64,000 nt of DNA from Notospermus geniculatus (GCA_002633025.1 NMRB01001346.1:108917-172916), one strand, 5' to 3'; positions 47,401 to 53,784 are shown, numbered from the stretch's first letter. The notes: generated by a model not told the origin, from the sequence alone. Made by a program: numbers and translations.

Positions 47401-48265
47401 AGATGCCGAACATGATGGCGATGGAAGCTCAGAGAACCGGACAGCATTCTATGCACGGCCGCGAATTGCCGGTGACCTCGCGCATGTCGCTTATGGCGGG
47501 TCGTGAGGTGCCGCGTGGACCGGCGAGCACGAGGGCGGTGTCTCCTGCAATGTACCAGGCTGATAGCCTGTGCGTTGTGTGTAACCAAAGGGCGGCATTC
47601 CTGTGTTCGGGGTGTAAGCGGATGTGGTATTGTAGCGAAAGATGTCAGGTTTGTATCCTTCACGGCGAAAGAAATGTAGAGTGATATTTCCACCGTTCTT
47701 ATACAAAGAGAAAGAGTCCATGGAACGAAAGATCATTACAAAACTTGGTTTCAGATTTGCCCCTTAAGGGCATTTAATCATATTTTTCCCGTATTTGCTC
47801 GCCCGTTTCCTAGTTATGCATTGGTGCAAGTAGGGTTCTTCGCTTACACAAGGAAAGGGACGAACGCAAAGCGTATTGTGGTGAAATATGAATTGGCCTT
47901 TAATTCGCCATGGAACAGAAGATAATCCTATTTAAGGGGCGAAGGTGCTCCTCCTCGTGAGACTTCGTTCTCAATGGGTGTTTTTTTCCCTTGCGGCTTA
48001 CGCTCAGACCAATGACAGACGACTGCCCGTCGTTTTCTACGCCTGACGGTCAACTCACACGAAAATACTCTCACGTGGAACAGCACTTTCGAGATCCGTA
48101 ACTTTAAGGATCTGGGTTCGGAATACTGGGAATACCTCGTCCCAGTATCCGTATAACCTGGAAGTTGTAGATCTCAACCTGATTTTGTATGGTAACATGT
48201 CTCAATATCTTCAGGCCAAGTCGTGGCAGCAGAGCCATAAGATGGAGTGTCCTGCAGCCATGTAG
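19489..48265 (+). CDS. Very large C-terminal MYND-finger protein, seven coding exons (gene model)
   Basis: Joining 19,489-23,482, 34,305-34,956, 35,636-35,763, 36,606-36,665, 44,183-47,127, 47,382-47,648 and 48,215-48,265 gives one frame of 2,698 codons plus TAG. Every junction is GT-AG and the phases (1,2,1,1,0,0) agree. Features in order: an acidic Ser/Asp-rich N-terminal half with PMDLT at about 402 (CtBP-type motif) and a basic cluster at about 1,296; a PPKRRRVR cluster at about 1,341; a helical, charged stretch 1,873-1,925; IEIIDLT (SUMO-interaction-like) at about 2,088; KKKRK at about 2,440; and a complete MYND zinc finger 2,657-2,694. MYND fingers bind short proline-containing peptides in co-repressors. 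I infer a nuclear chromatin or transcription co-regulator. No named family was recognised. Confidence 0.85.
23671..23850. mobile_element. Family-E palindromic MITE, short copy
   Basis: AAAGGAAACGTCGTCTCCAA at the left and TTGGAGACGACGTTTCCTTT at the right. The inner arms TGAGGAAGACCCCGGTTGGG mirror CCCCAACCGCGGGGTCTTCC. The word CCTCAGGCACTTTT is repeated in the centre. It lies within intron 1, 190 bp after exon 1. Confidence 0.85.
24190..24345. mobile_element. Foldback element with GTTTTGCGCTTGTGCG arms
   Basis: The left arm CGTTTTGCGCTTGTGCGTTC and the right arm GGACAAGCGCAAAGCGCAAAACG can pair, as can TATGTGGT...and the facing sequence. A related piece (AGGGACGAACGCAAAGCG) lies at about 47,857-47,874. 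Non-coding. Confidence 0.55.
24451..24635. mobile_element. Nested foldback elements (GTCGTATTCATAAAGC inside GGGGCCGTTAG)
   Basis: The inner element 24,479-24,606 has mirrored ends GGGGTCGTATTCATAAAGC and GCTTTATGAATACGACCC. The outer ends are GGGGCCGTTAGTTTAAGGC (24,453) and TGCATACGGTCCC (about 24,620-24,632). The outer type resembles 11,240-11,272 and 32,463-32,515. Confidence 0.6.
24636..24797 (+). other. Coding-like reading frame of unknown origin in intron 1
   Basis: After a CCCAG at 24,629-24,633, the frame reads about 54 codons with protein-like composition (for example VVDELAYVMPNYGKQFW) to a TAA at 24,795. There is no donor site or partner exon, and its phase does not fit gene 1. 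It could be a decayed gene or transposon fragment, or chance. Confidence 0.25.
24828..25218. mobile_element. Mutator-like MITE with 9-bp target duplication
   Basis: The left end GGCCATGTAGAATTAGCGGA and the right end TCCGCTAATTCTACATGGCC are inverted copies. The arms extend over about 70 bp with few mismatches. TATTAAGAG occurs immediately outside both ends (24,819-24,827 and 25,219-25,227). A 9-bp duplication with long TIRs is the hallmark of Mutator/MuDR-type transposons. No transposase is inside. Confidence 0.85.
25552..25735. repeat. Inverted pair ATGGGGTTCAAATTTTCTGA
   Basis: ATGGGGTTCAAATTTTCTGA (about 25,591) is mirrored by TCAGAAAATTTGAACCCCAT (about 25,700). Only these 20-odd bases pair well, so boundaries are uncertain. 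Confidence 0.5.
25746..25884. mobile_element. Palindromic MITE GGCTTCCTTTACAT flanked by TAA
   Basis: GGCTTCCTTTACATTGAAGT and its mirrored ACTTCTATGTACAGGAAGCC, plus inner GCGGTATACGAAAAC and its counterpart. TAA sits directly outside both ends, as for PIF/Harbinger-type insertions (3-bp TWA). Confidence 0.75.
25994..26238. mobile_element. MITE AGGGCTCCGCACACTAG flanked by TAA
   Basis: The ends AGGGCTCCGCACACTAGCGA and GCCAGTCTGCGGAGCCCT are inverted. TAA flanks both sides. Its interior (GGTCGCAAGGGCCGGTCGCC, CATCACTGATC) reappears inverted at 31,427-31,655, so it belongs to a family with two members in intron 1. Confidence 0.75.
26462..26637. mobile_element. Long palindrome CGAACCGGATCGAACCG
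   Basis: The left arm runs from TGGCCCTTTTTAAACGGAG through CGGTTCGATCCGGTTCGAGG. The right arm is its inverse, ending CCGTGTAAAAAAGGCCA. The arms are about 75 bp with an inner pair around CTTTTTGTACCGTGAAA. Non-coding. Confidence 0.75.
26719..26837. mobile_element. Palindromic MITE GGCCCGTATTTTAGAATG (TTA duplication)
   Basis: A nearly perfect palindrome over 119 bp: GGCCCGTATTTTAGAATGCT against AGCATTCTAAAATACGGGCC. TTA lies immediately outside both ends. The right-hand TTA is shared with the next element. Confidence 0.85.
26841..26971. mobile_element. Palindromic MITE AGGCGCCGCTCCACGTG (TTA duplication)
   Basis: AGGCGCCGCTCCACGTGACA mirrors TGTCACGTGGAGCGGCGCCT. TTA flanks both ends, with the left TTA shared with the preceding MITE. 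Ends like CTCCACGTGAGA recur at 62,457-62,630. Confidence 0.85.
27711..27766. repeat. Perfect hairpin TTTGGTTCCCGAAGCC
   Basis: The 24-bp left arm (TTTGGTTCCCGAAGCCACCG plus CTAG) is followed by an 8-base loop region and its exact inverse ending GGCTTCGGGAACCAAA. No mismatch is seen in the arms, so it is either recent or maintained. Confidence 0.8.
28000..28225. repeat. Foldback sequence with TTAGCCCGGCA / TGCCGGGCTAA words
   Basis: TTTTAGCCCGGCATTTTTC pairs with AAATTGCCGGGCTAAAG, and CCGGATCAGACCCG recurs with GAGCCGGGTCAGGCCCGG. Several nested short stems are present. Boundaries are approximate. Confidence 0.5.
28770..29165. mobile_element. Inverted-repeat element, about 400 bp
   Basis: The left arm GTCCGCTATGGACATCCTTG, then ATAAAAACGATTTG, is mirrored by CAAATCGTTTTTATCAAGGA, then TGTCTACAGCGGACTGCA. 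The two outermost parts (CCTTTCCGACTTCAAC and GTTGAAGTTGGAGTCGGAAAGG) also pair. Non-coding. Confidence 0.7.
30180..30325. repeat. Short inverted element with ACTGTATTTACTCAGTTATA
   Basis: GTATACTGTATTTACTCAGT is mirrored by ACTGAGCAGATACAGTATA about 120 bp on. The ATACATGTACAT words outside are genome-wide low-complexity. Confidence 0.5.
31427..31655. mobile_element. MITE GGCGCACACGGGCGA, inverted relative of 25,994-26,238
   Basis: GGCGCACACGGGCGATTTTT mirrors TAGTCGCCCGTGTGCGCC. The interior matches the 26.0-kb element in reverse (CTAGGCGACCGGCCTTGCGA; GTAGTCGCCCCCATTTTAG). The two copies could base-pair within the same pre-mRNA. Confidence 0.7.
32263..32390. mobile_element. Family-A palindromic MITE, copy 2
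   Basis: 128 bp, GGGAGTTTTCGCAAAGCC to GGGCTTTGCGAAAACTCCC, TA on both sides. It is the best-preserved of the three family-A copies: the arms pair almost perfectly. Confidence 0.85.
32779..32845 (+). mobile_element. Family-E MITE fragment (one arm)
   Basis: GACCCCGGTTGGGGTCGAAA followed by a degraded GTGAATTCTGGAGATTGAC. The partner arm is missing. Confidence 0.55.
33003..33085 (-). mobile_element. tRNA-like SINE fragment
   Basis: GGGGGACTCGAACCCGCAGG is the inverse of a Pol III B box (GGGTTCGAGTCC). Downstream sequence GATAACGAACACAAGGACACC does not complete a tRNA. It lies in intron 1 of the MYND gene, opposite in orientation. Confidence 0.5.
34040..34188. mobile_element. Palindromic MITE AGCCAAGCGCACATTTG (TTA duplication)
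   Basis: The left 48 bp (AGCCAAGCGCACATTTGCGA to TTAGGGGTGTTTTT) is mirrored exactly by the right end CAAATGTGCGCTTGGCTT. TTA lies outside both ends. It sits only about 115 bp upstream of exon 2, between branch-point territory and the rest of the intron. Confidence 0.85.
34305..34956 (+). CDS. MYND gene exon 2 (residues 1,332-1,549)
   Basis: Acceptor CATCTTTCAG|AAGGCG and donor ATGATGAG|GTAAGT. It enters in phase 1 and leaves in phase 2. It continues exon 1 as ...TST-E-GDDLPEILPPKRRRVR, with a strong basic cluster, then a charged stretch (VAEELDEKVVFSRLSKEF and FPKHNWLETKIKQF) and an acidic, Gln/Glu/Ala-rich tail that looks disordered. The upstream polypyrimidine tract is strong (TTTTTTGTTTTTCATCTTTCAG region). 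No opposite-strand frame here is believable. Confidence 0.85.
34957..35635 (+). other. MYND gene intron 2
   Basis: Starts GTAAGTTG and ends CCCTTCAG. A small hairpin-prone stretch (TAGGCGACGCGTAGGCTGCG, about 35,006-35,050) is present; otherwise it is AT-rich with nothing recognised. Confidence 0.75.
35636..35763 (+). CDS. MYND gene exon 3 (residues 1,549-1,592)
   Basis: Acceptor TTTTTCCCTTCAG|CAGCAC, donor GCAACTG|GTAAGT. It enters phase 2 and leaves phase 1, 128 bp. It encodes FNVKETLEDMIEARLLED and FRKEVAEGEISVVDATG, a predicted amphipathic helix that could be an interaction surface. The split codons on both sides regenerate sense codons (AG|C Ser; G|CA Ala). Confidence 0.8.
35764..36605 (+). 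other. MYND gene intron 3, with a foldback element
   Basis: Starts GTAAGTTT. Most of it is the foldback element at 35,880-36,358. It ends TTTCTACAGTTGCAG, which offers two AGs six bases apart. Confidence 0.7.
35880..36358. mobile_element. Foldback element GGGCCATATTCATAAAGGG, with two right arms
   Basis: The left arm 35,880-35,960 (GGGCCATATTCATAAAGGG, TTTAGCCTAATCAGCGTAC, TCTGCATTACACAGG) is mirrored twice at the right: once ending at 36,275 (GAATACGGCCC) and again at 36,278-36,355 (GAATATGGCC). The centre holds inner stems (CACGCGTCTAACTTTCCTG type). A partial duplication of the right arm is the likely cause. Confidence 0.75.
36606..36665 (+). CDS. MYND gene exon 4 (small, frame-neutral; residues 1,592-1,612)
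   Basis: 60 bp, phase 1 in and phase 1 out, so it can be skipped or included without changing the frame. Donor AGAACCG|GTAATT. Two candidate acceptors, TTTCTACAG (exon from 36,600) and TTGCAG (exon from 36,606), differ by two codons (VAA versus A). It encodes AQEKESGDAAQQGTISVDRT. It is supported only by phase fit and splice signals, so it is less certain than its neighbours. Confidence 0.55.
36916..37039. mobile_element. Palindromic MITE GGCCTTTTTCCACATG (TTA/TTTA duplication)
   Basis: GGCCTTTTTCCACATGAG mirrors GCGCACATGTGGAAAAAGGCC. Inner TTTTACGCTGCGTAATG pairs with ATCACGCAGCGTATTGC. TTTA occurs outside both ends. Confidence 0.75.
37620..37995. repeat. Degenerate inverted repeat around GCCGATCTAGC
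   Basis: CCTGGTTCCAAGCCGATCTAG is approximately mirrored by CTAGATCGGCCTGTAACCAG. TCGAACGGCTGGTTTTCGG pairs with AATGGCCGTTGGAACGG. The arms have diverged, so this is an old element. Confidence 0.45.
38055..38335. mobile_element. Foldback element with repeated AAAACGGTTTGAAAACG words
   Basis: The word AACGGTTTGAAARCGTTTTAA occurs three times in the left half, and its inverse twice in the right half (GTTTTGAAAACGCTTTGG). Ends TGCGTTCACACTGGGC and CGGTGTGAAGAGC are roughly inverted. The dense repeated word resembles arrays of sub-terminal binding sites. Confidence 0.6.
39055..39669. mobile_element. TIR element AGGGCCGTTTAGACGACA, about 615 bp
   Basis: The left end AGGGCCGTTTAGACGACAAG is mirrored by TGCCTGTCGTCTAAACGGCCCT. 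Further in, CCCATTGGATCCGATCG pairs with CGATTCGATCGGATCGC, and GGACCGCATTGG occurs as an inverted pair in the middle. Non-coding. Confidence 0.75.
40098..40350. mobile_element. Family-D foldback element, uninterrupted copy
   Basis: GTGTATCCTCTGTGTTAAGG and AAGGCTGACCCTAACAATGA at the left. CAGCCAATCATTCTACTCC is mirrored by CAGAGCGCTTTACTCAGC and TTTTTCTGATTGGCTGG. AGTGTTAGGATCAGC closes it. It serves as the unsplit reference for the copies at 2,352-2,722 and 18,373-18,975. Confidence 0.7.
40440..40540. repeat. Perfect 28-bp inverted repeat
   Basis: TAATCGAACGCTGTCGTG plus TTAGACACGA (40,440-40,467) is mirrored exactly by TCGTGTCTAACACGACAGCG plus TTCGATTA (40,513-40,540), with a 45-base loop. 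A partial third arm (CGCATTCGATTACTTCC) lies just upstream at about 40,376. Confidence 0.75.
40608..40630 (+). repeat. GATA microsatellite
   Basis: About five GATA units in a row (ATAGATAGATAGATAGATA). Confidence 0.85.
40676..40900 (-). mobile_element. SINE family S, copy with tRNA-like head (minus strand)
   Basis: On the minus strand it starts with a tRNA-like head: GGTCGAGCGGTCTAACACG (A-box region) and GGGTTCGATCCCCGG (B box). It then runs on to GAGACTCAAAGCC and GCCAGGGCAAGTAAAAGACC, the body shared with the copies at 56.8, 48.9 and 1.7 kb. A minisatellite-free tail follows. It lies in intron 4, antisense to the gene. Confidence 0.8.
41247..41721. mobile_element. Tc1/mariner-like palindromic MITE (TA target)
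   Basis: CACTGGTGGACAGAAATATT at the left and AATATTTCTGTCCACCAGTG at the right. The arms match for roughly 190-200 bp with few mismatches. TA flanks both ends. The end word is typical of Tc1/mariner. The reading frame inside (41,439-41,684) is just the folded arm, not a transposase. Confidence 0.85.
42761..42888. mobile_element. Family-A palindromic MITE, copy 3
   Basis: 128 bp from GGGAGTTTTCGCAAATCCCC to GGGGCTTTGCGAAAACTCTC. It differs from the other copies by about ten substitutions, mostly in one arm. The left flank is ATGA rather than TA. Confidence 0.8.
43196..43815 (+). repeat. Repeat R, copy interrupted by a 460-bp element
   Basis: AATAGGTGTCACTACGGCCC to GGACCCATTCAT, then after the insert TTGATCGAGCACCAATCACG to CGCGCGGCTGACTGCTCCTA. 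This matches 9,833-9,995 on both sides of the insert. Confidence 0.75.
43258..43717. mobile_element. Inverted-repeat element TAGCGTGTTCGTTTACTCAC
   Basis: TAGCGTGTTCGTTTACTCAC is mirrored exactly by GTGAGTAAACGAACACGCTA. Inside, CGGGCCTCCCC pairs with GGGGAGGCCCG. ATTC occurs just outside both ends, but the exact target duplication is not clear. Confidence 0.8.
43838..43928. repeat. GCAGCGGTCAATGA inverted pair around a C-tract gap
   Basis: TGCAGCGGTCAATGATGCG is mirrored by GTGTGTCATTGACCGCTGC. A run of C and 12 Ns (43,867-43,878) interrupts the loop, so its true length is unknown. Confidence 0.6.
43867..43878. other. Assembly gap (12 N)
   Basis: N run inside a C homopolymer in intron 4; sequencing probably failed in the homopolymer. 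Confidence 0.95.
44183..47127 (+). CDS. MYND gene exon 5 (residues 1,612-2,593)
   Basis: Acceptor TTGTTTTTCCAG|CGCCCC, phase 1. Donor CAACATCAG|GTACGT, phase 0, 2,945 bp. The product is Pro/Gln/Met/Ser-rich. Residues 1,873-1,925 (FVTEYQKMKREFQRIEAML, then KERERKQLLFMKCRMRLLIE) form a likely coiled coil. KKNIEIIDLTTE at about 2,088 is a hydrophobic-Asp-Leu-Thr SUMO-interaction-like motif. IDKKKRKPMCKR at about 2,440 is NLS-like. The frame stays open 53 codons past the donor to a TAG at 47,284, so intron retention would give a protein lacking the MYND finger. Long reverse-strand frames here reflect codon composition only. Confidence 0.85.
47382..47648 (+). CDS. MYND gene exon 6 (first part of the zinc finger, residues 2,594-2,682)
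   Basis: Acceptor GTTATTTCAG|ATCCCT, donor AGATGTCAG|GTTTGT, phase 0 both sides, 89 codons. It ends with CVVCNQRAAFLCSGCKR and then MWYCSERCQ. This supplies six of the eight zinc ligands of a MYND finger: CxxC, CxxC and the CxxxC pair. The donor GTTTGT is weaker than consensus. The stretch before the finger is Met/Gln/Arg-rich and continues the exon 5 composition. Confidence 0.9.
48215..48265 (+). CDS. MYND gene exon 7 (rest of the zinc finger and stop)
   Basis: Acceptor AATATCTTCAG|GCCAAG. 16 codons, AKSWQQSHKMECPAAM, then TAG at 48,263-48,265. HKMEC (H-x3-C) supplies the last His and Cys ligands, so the finger is complete only when exons 6 and 7 are joined. That is the strongest evidence for this splice. 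The finger ends four residues before the stop. No AATAAA was found close downstream. Confidence 0.9.
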   Translation, partial: AKSWQQSHKMECPAAM

Positions 48266-48892
48266 AAGCATAATACATGTACAGGGAGATGGATACCCAG
48301 GGTACAACGCGGATCACGGCAGCCTCACGTGCAGGAATACGACGGTCAGCGCGGAAGACGACGACGTAATGAAATTACAGCTAAGGACACGTACATTACA
48401 TCTGGATATAAAATGGCATTCATCTCCTCGATTGTTTTATAGCGACTAGGAAAAATGGCGACTGTGGATTTTTGTGCATCAGTCAAGGCATGTAAACAAA
48501 AGAATGCAGTAGATACCGATTCAAGGAGAATTTTCGTCGATCACAACACGTGCTGAAAACAGACGGTGTAAAGTTTAGTAGGGATTAATGAGTTTTTGAA
48601 GAAAATTCGAAGTGCAGGATAATGTGCGATCTTAGAATACTGAACGGAATTATTATGAGGCAGTTCGTAGAGTAGTGTATAGGCTTCAATGGTACTTAGT
48701 GGTCTAGGATAGGCGTACATACATGTACATGTAGACGACACTGTAAATACCGACTGAGGATGCATTTTGGTCGTAGGATGACCCTAAAACGTGACGGCAG
48801 AAGAATGATAAGCATTGACAATACCAAGGCTCATCGAAATCTTCCGACTGAATTGTAAACAACTGGAATATACTGCCCCAAGTAGGTCTCAC

Positions 48893-49050
48893 TGGGACAG
48901 TAAGCCATGATGCCTCACACCCTGTGCCTTTGCAAGGGCAGGTAAAAGACCCCATCCAAGTGAGGAACATGAGTAGCTTGAGATGGCCTCTTCCGTACTC
49001 ACCAGGCCAATAGTGCTACGGCTTTGGCCCTAACGGAAAATGTCTAAATT
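48893..49050 (+). mobile_element. SINE family S, 5'-truncated copy
   Basis: CTTTGCAAGGGCAGGTAAAA, CCCATCCAAGTGAGGAACAT, TCTTCCGTACTCACCAGGCC and GGCCCTAACGGAAAAT follow the same order as the full copy at 56.8 kb. The tRNA head is not seen. Confidence 0.75.
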
Positions 49051-49054
49051 ACAA

Positions 49055-51290
49055 GGTATCACTGGCAAAAATATCCCGTCACAAGGATATACATGTAATA
49101 TCGATATGTGCTTATTACATCCAACGCAAAAATAATGTGAAGCAGCATTGCCTAAATGGATGCAAAGTTTCAGTGATCGATAGAACTGGAAGGAGCCTTC
49201 ATTAACAATATGCTGTCAAACTGTCAGGGAAAGGACAGTCTCACGAAAAACCGACAGACGAAGTGTTTGTAATGATGTGTACATCTACCTCCAGGTAGTT
49301 ATTGCAATCTCGACAGAGCAGTATTTGAAGTGTTGGTACATTCGGGAGGATAAAATCTCTTGCGTAGCAGATCTAATAGCTTTATACGCTGGTGAACGGT
49401 GTGACCGTGGTACTTGAGGGAACATTCGGGAGAAAGAATTCGCAGCGGCATTATGCAATGTTCTTCCAGGGAGTGTAACCGTCCCACATCGGCGAGTGAG
49501 AATATATCAAAGTAATTCACTGCTGTGGGCTGTGATTGGCTTTGGTTCCATAAGCTGTGTATGATATTGATGCTGTTGTTCAATAGTATATAGTACACGC
49601 AACACTGTGCGCCATATGTATAAATGAGTGTTCACCAATGGTTGTAACGTGAACCACGTCAGATGTTCGGAGTCGGTAACGATCGGATTACCGCGATTAA
49701 ACAGGTGGAAACTATTGATGCAGATTGTTTGGATGATGGATTTGATGGATTAAGGGTATTACACGACAACATTGGGTGGATAATTCGAAACCTGACGTGA
49801 GCCAAGCATTCACACAGGTGTTGGTTAAGTGCGGAACACGCTAGACGCCGCGTGGGCAAGTGAGATCGTAAAATATCAGGGCTGTCGCCATAAAATGGAG
49901 AACAGCACATATGATAATAATACTGCCGGATGCATTGTATGCTCATTGTTTTGGATCTCAGGCTAGTATCACCAATGACACAACGCTGAATACTTTGAGT
50001 ACTTAGACGACGTTGTCAGATCTATTTGATCAGAGAATGTGGTATTTTTATTCACAAGTGCCTTAGAGCAGGATAAAAAGGGAGCTTTTTTTCTGGAGCT
50101 GGCAAGTTGTGTCAGCTGAGCGCCATGCCCGCATGAGCCTCTTGTTGTTACCGTGCCTTTTCTGGAGGCCAACGTCATTCCGCTAAAATAGAAGGGGGTC
50201 TTTTTAACCGCATTACGTGTCTCTTTTGTGTATATTTTGGAAATTGAATTGGTGAGTTCATCACAGAACATTCCGGTCAAATGGCGATAGGCCCCTACAT
50301 TTAAGTGGTCTTAGGGTTTTGCATAAGTTTATGTAAGTGGTAATTGTGATTACATATGTATATCGCCGATATATCAATTGAGGAATATGGTACCGCTTCA
50401 GGGTAAAAAACACTCGGGCGATATATTTTTAGTACACGTCAGTTCGATATTGTTTATTAATTCTATTACATGTATATATTNTGGATTGCGAAAACTCACT
50501 ATTGTCTCATTCTGATCCACTGCGGAGTGACACGATACTCACGGGAGTTGACAACATGCCTGCAAGTTTTAATATGCAGGGAAAGATGATAAACTATGAA
50601 ACGACCGGTGTAATAGAATGTCATGTACCCCGATATGAGGTGTCCCCCAACAAAAGATTCTGACGGAATAAGGGTCAGCTACAATAGGCCGCACACTAAC
50701 AGACACAGGAACTTCTCAATCTGTCACGAAATGTACAGTCCCCTAAGAAGCGGACATCTGGTATCGGGAACATTAGATTCTATCACACCTGTCCAAGTTT
50801 CAACTTTTTCCCCAAATCTCTGGATTTCAAAGTGCCGACTGATTTCTACTCATTGTGATACGAATAAGAGTGAATACAATTCCATGGAGAATATTTTAAA
50901 GGCATAATATACACGAATGTATTTTTTTCTGAACCAGATAATATTTGGATAGTGAAGATCATGTTGTGTAAATAGTAGACTGGAAAATATTTATTTGTTT
51001 TAAAGAATTGTACATGTATGTTTAGCAATATATGGACATTTTTTACCGTTAGCTCTAAGGTGGCGCTAAAGGTACTTTTTTCTGATCAATATCATTACTC
51101 CTGCCCAGGACAGAAATATAAATCTACACGATTTCCTCCTAAATTCAAAATTTCTACCCCCTACTTAGGGTGAGGATATATAATGATCACTGCCATCAAG
51201 TCGCTGACTGCTATATCCGTTGTAGGGTCTGCCCTAGCCTAGGTATAGCATAGCATTTGGTACTGGTAGTGTTAACTCAACTTCTGATTT
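49055..51290. other. No gene recognised
   Basis: AT-rich sequence with scattered ATGTACATGTA words and one N (50,481). Only short frames (up to 103 codons) occur, none with domain or splice support. Confidence 0.5.
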
Positions 51291-51299
51291 TCGTGGTAG

Positions 51300-51660
51300 T
51301 AGGGATTACTCTGCAATTAAGCAGGCAGCACGCCAAGCGATCAGCTCGAGCGAGTGATCGTCACCGAGCAAAACCGGGATGTTGACGCCAGGTGTGCGCT
51401 GGACTGCGATGCGTAGAATCAACTCACCAGCGATGATGGCCCATTGCCAAACAATACCAAGACCGATATCGCGTAGACTGCTACGGCTGGCGAAATCGGT
51501 GGCGATGACATCGCTTGCGATATCGCCTGGTGTGCTACTGGTACAACGGTTTCATTGAGAATCGAGACAGCGATATTTCTAGTCTTTGGGCATTCAAAGC
51601 TGCCGTAGGACCAACAGGAAGATGCTACATGTACCAAAAGTCTAATCAATTTATCCACGA
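51300..51660. repeat. Relative of the 16.7-kb GATATCGC repeat
   Basis: GCGCTGGACTGCGATGCGTA, GATGATGGCCCATTGCC and TTGCGATATCGCCTGGTG parallel the sequence at 16,740-17,230, where a family-C MITE is inserted. AGACCGATATCGCG pairs with TTGCGATATCGCC. Confidence 0.55.
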
Positions 51661-51664
51661 AATT

Positions 51665-52700
51665 TCATTCACCAGAATTCTCTGCTCCTTCTGACACAAG
51701 ATAAATTTGTAATTTTGCAAATGAAGCCCTTAGAAATATGTACATGTATCCGCCCTTTTTACGCGGCCATGAGCAGTCACAATGCTGTCCAATGTGTATT
51801 TTGTATTACATGTAGAGTGGAGAAGAGATCGCCTCGCTTACGATAACGCAACGTTACCGCTATCAATTTTTCTTTAACGTTAGTGTTACGTCAGCAGGAC
51901 CTCTTTCACCAGGCGTTATCTGCTTCCAATAAAAATATAGAGGCCATTAAAGTAGTACAAGTATTGCATCGAAATTATTTTTATACTTGATGTTTGATAC
52001 TCTTACACGTTTGTAAGATAAACTTATAAAACTAAAACCATTCCACAAATATTCCCGTTACCTTTGAATACCGTGCATGCCTTATATCGTAAAGCGGTGC
52101 TACCGATGGCCAGAGATGTCTTTAAAGACCATTAAAGACTGCATTTTCATAATGTCTTGCGCATAGGTCACATGTGAACAACAATGTCATCCACAGCCAA
52201 CCAACTTCCCACCACCAACAAGGAACAAGTGCGAGCCAATCAGCTACAAGGATTCGTGGCCTGCTGGGGCGGTCATGCCGCGAGTTGAAGAAGCGGTCTC
52301 AGACCATCTTGCCCAACCAAGGCTTCCTGTCACTCCTACAATCGCTCCATCCACCCTTGCCGACCACCGTAGCATTTATCGCTCGCATTCCGCCCAGGCA
52401 TGAGCGTGGCGGCTGAAGCAGCCAAACGTTACTGAAAGCGCGGTTTATGACGAAGATAGGAACATTGTGAGGTTTGCATCGATGAAAATCTCAAAATGAA
52501 GAATAATCTAATACGTTAATGCATGTTTTATTCACAAAACATTGGATTACACGCATTTATCATTGACAGTGGTTGGGGTGTGTGCGGTCCATGGAACGAC
52601 CTGTCTGCGAGCAGGATGACAAACGGTGGTTGTCAAGGGTGAAGGGAGCGTAGTTCGAAGGGCGGAGTGACTGGAGGCCTTGATTAGTCAAGATGGTCTC
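51665..52700. other. No gene recognised
   Basis: Contains AACGATAACGCAACGTTACC near 51,840, which recalls the sequence flanking the family-B MITEs. An 80-codon frame at 52,174-52,416 has no support. Confidence 0.45.
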
Positions 52701-52706
52701 AGACAA

Positions 52707-52878
52707 GTGTAACGTTTTTCAGTGTGGCCATATTTCTGTGTGATTCCCATTGTTTGGAACACACTGGGAAACAGACTTGCTGTTTCTCTGTGTGTTGCCC
52801 ATTGTCAAGTCGCCGCTTATTCCGTCAATCTATTGTAATGTCACACTGGGAGGGGGCCTCACTGAAAAACGTTACACC
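52707..52878. mobile_element. MITE TGTAACGTTTTTCAGTGTGG, copy 1
   Basis: TGTAACGTTTTTCAGTGTGG is mirrored by CACTGAAAAACGTTACA. GGAACACACTGGGAAACAGA and CTCTGTGTGTTGCCCATTGT lie inside. The second copy, inverted, is at 55,257-55,422. Confidence 0.75.
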
Positions 52879-53562
52879 GGTGAATCTAGTAACCAATGCG
52901 GTTTGCGTTGTTGGTGTCGGCGAAGAATAAACCGAGTACTCCGCTGACGGCGGAATGTTCAACATTGGCGATGTGGAACATTGCAATAAGCAGTTTAATA
53001 CGTTAGTAATAAATTTGATGACGGAGCAATAAGACAAGTCTTCCCAAAGAGTGTCACCATTTGGGGACAGAGATGGGAGACTGGGGCGATTGGGGACCGC
53101 GATGGGAAACTGAGGGCGATTGGGGACCACGAAGGAAAACTGTACTATGTTTACTCATAGTTGACGAAAAAGATAACATGTAGATTGAGAAGCCATTCTG
53201 AAGGCTTCTTTCATTCGTAGGTGAGGGGAATGGTAGATCTTTGTGCTTTTAGGGGGTACATGTATGAAATGATTTATACCATTTATAGGCCTAAATATGC
53301 CGAGGACGTTTCACCAGCAGGAAAATTCGCTGGTAAAATGTTGCGCTTGTCCAGAATATTTTCCTATGTAATAAATTTCAGTCCAAAGTTTTTACACTTC
53401 AGGAAAGGGGCCAATTTTACAACTTCATGTACCGGTATTGTGTAACGCACAGTCCCTGCTGCTGTTCATGGACCAATTCATATCGCTATATTTCGACTAT
53501 GCAATAAATGCTGCTTTATTCAAACGCCATCAACGAGTTGTTACTTTTCTTACATGTAATGT

Positions 53563-53707
53563 CCGCTGTACACGATCAAATTTTCCATCCAATTTTTTGA
53601 ATATGCTCAATAAAGGCCTACATGCGGGTTTATACATTGAAGCCCCAATAGGTTCAGAATCTAAGTTTCCAAAAAATTGGATGAAAAATTTGATCGTGTA
53701 CAGCTGA
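53563..53707. mobile_element. Palindromic element GCTGTACACGATCAAATTTT
   Basis: GCTGTACACGATCAAATTTT plus CCATCCAATTTTTTG is mirrored by CAAAAAATTGGATGAAAAAT plus TTGATCGTGTACAGC. The centre GGGTTTATACATTGAAGCCCC forms a further stem. Confidence 0.75.
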
Positions 53708-53784
53708 GCCCCGGGAATGAAAACCGTAGAAATGTAAATGAAAATGAGCATGAAAAATGAAAATGAAAATCGTAATGGACCCGC

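Noticed and set aside
19489-48265. Identity with ATF7IP/MCAF, suggested by a coiled coil plus an IDLT SUMO-interaction motif
   Set aside because: The C-terminal fibronectin type III domain of ATF7IP is absent and a MYND finger is present instead.
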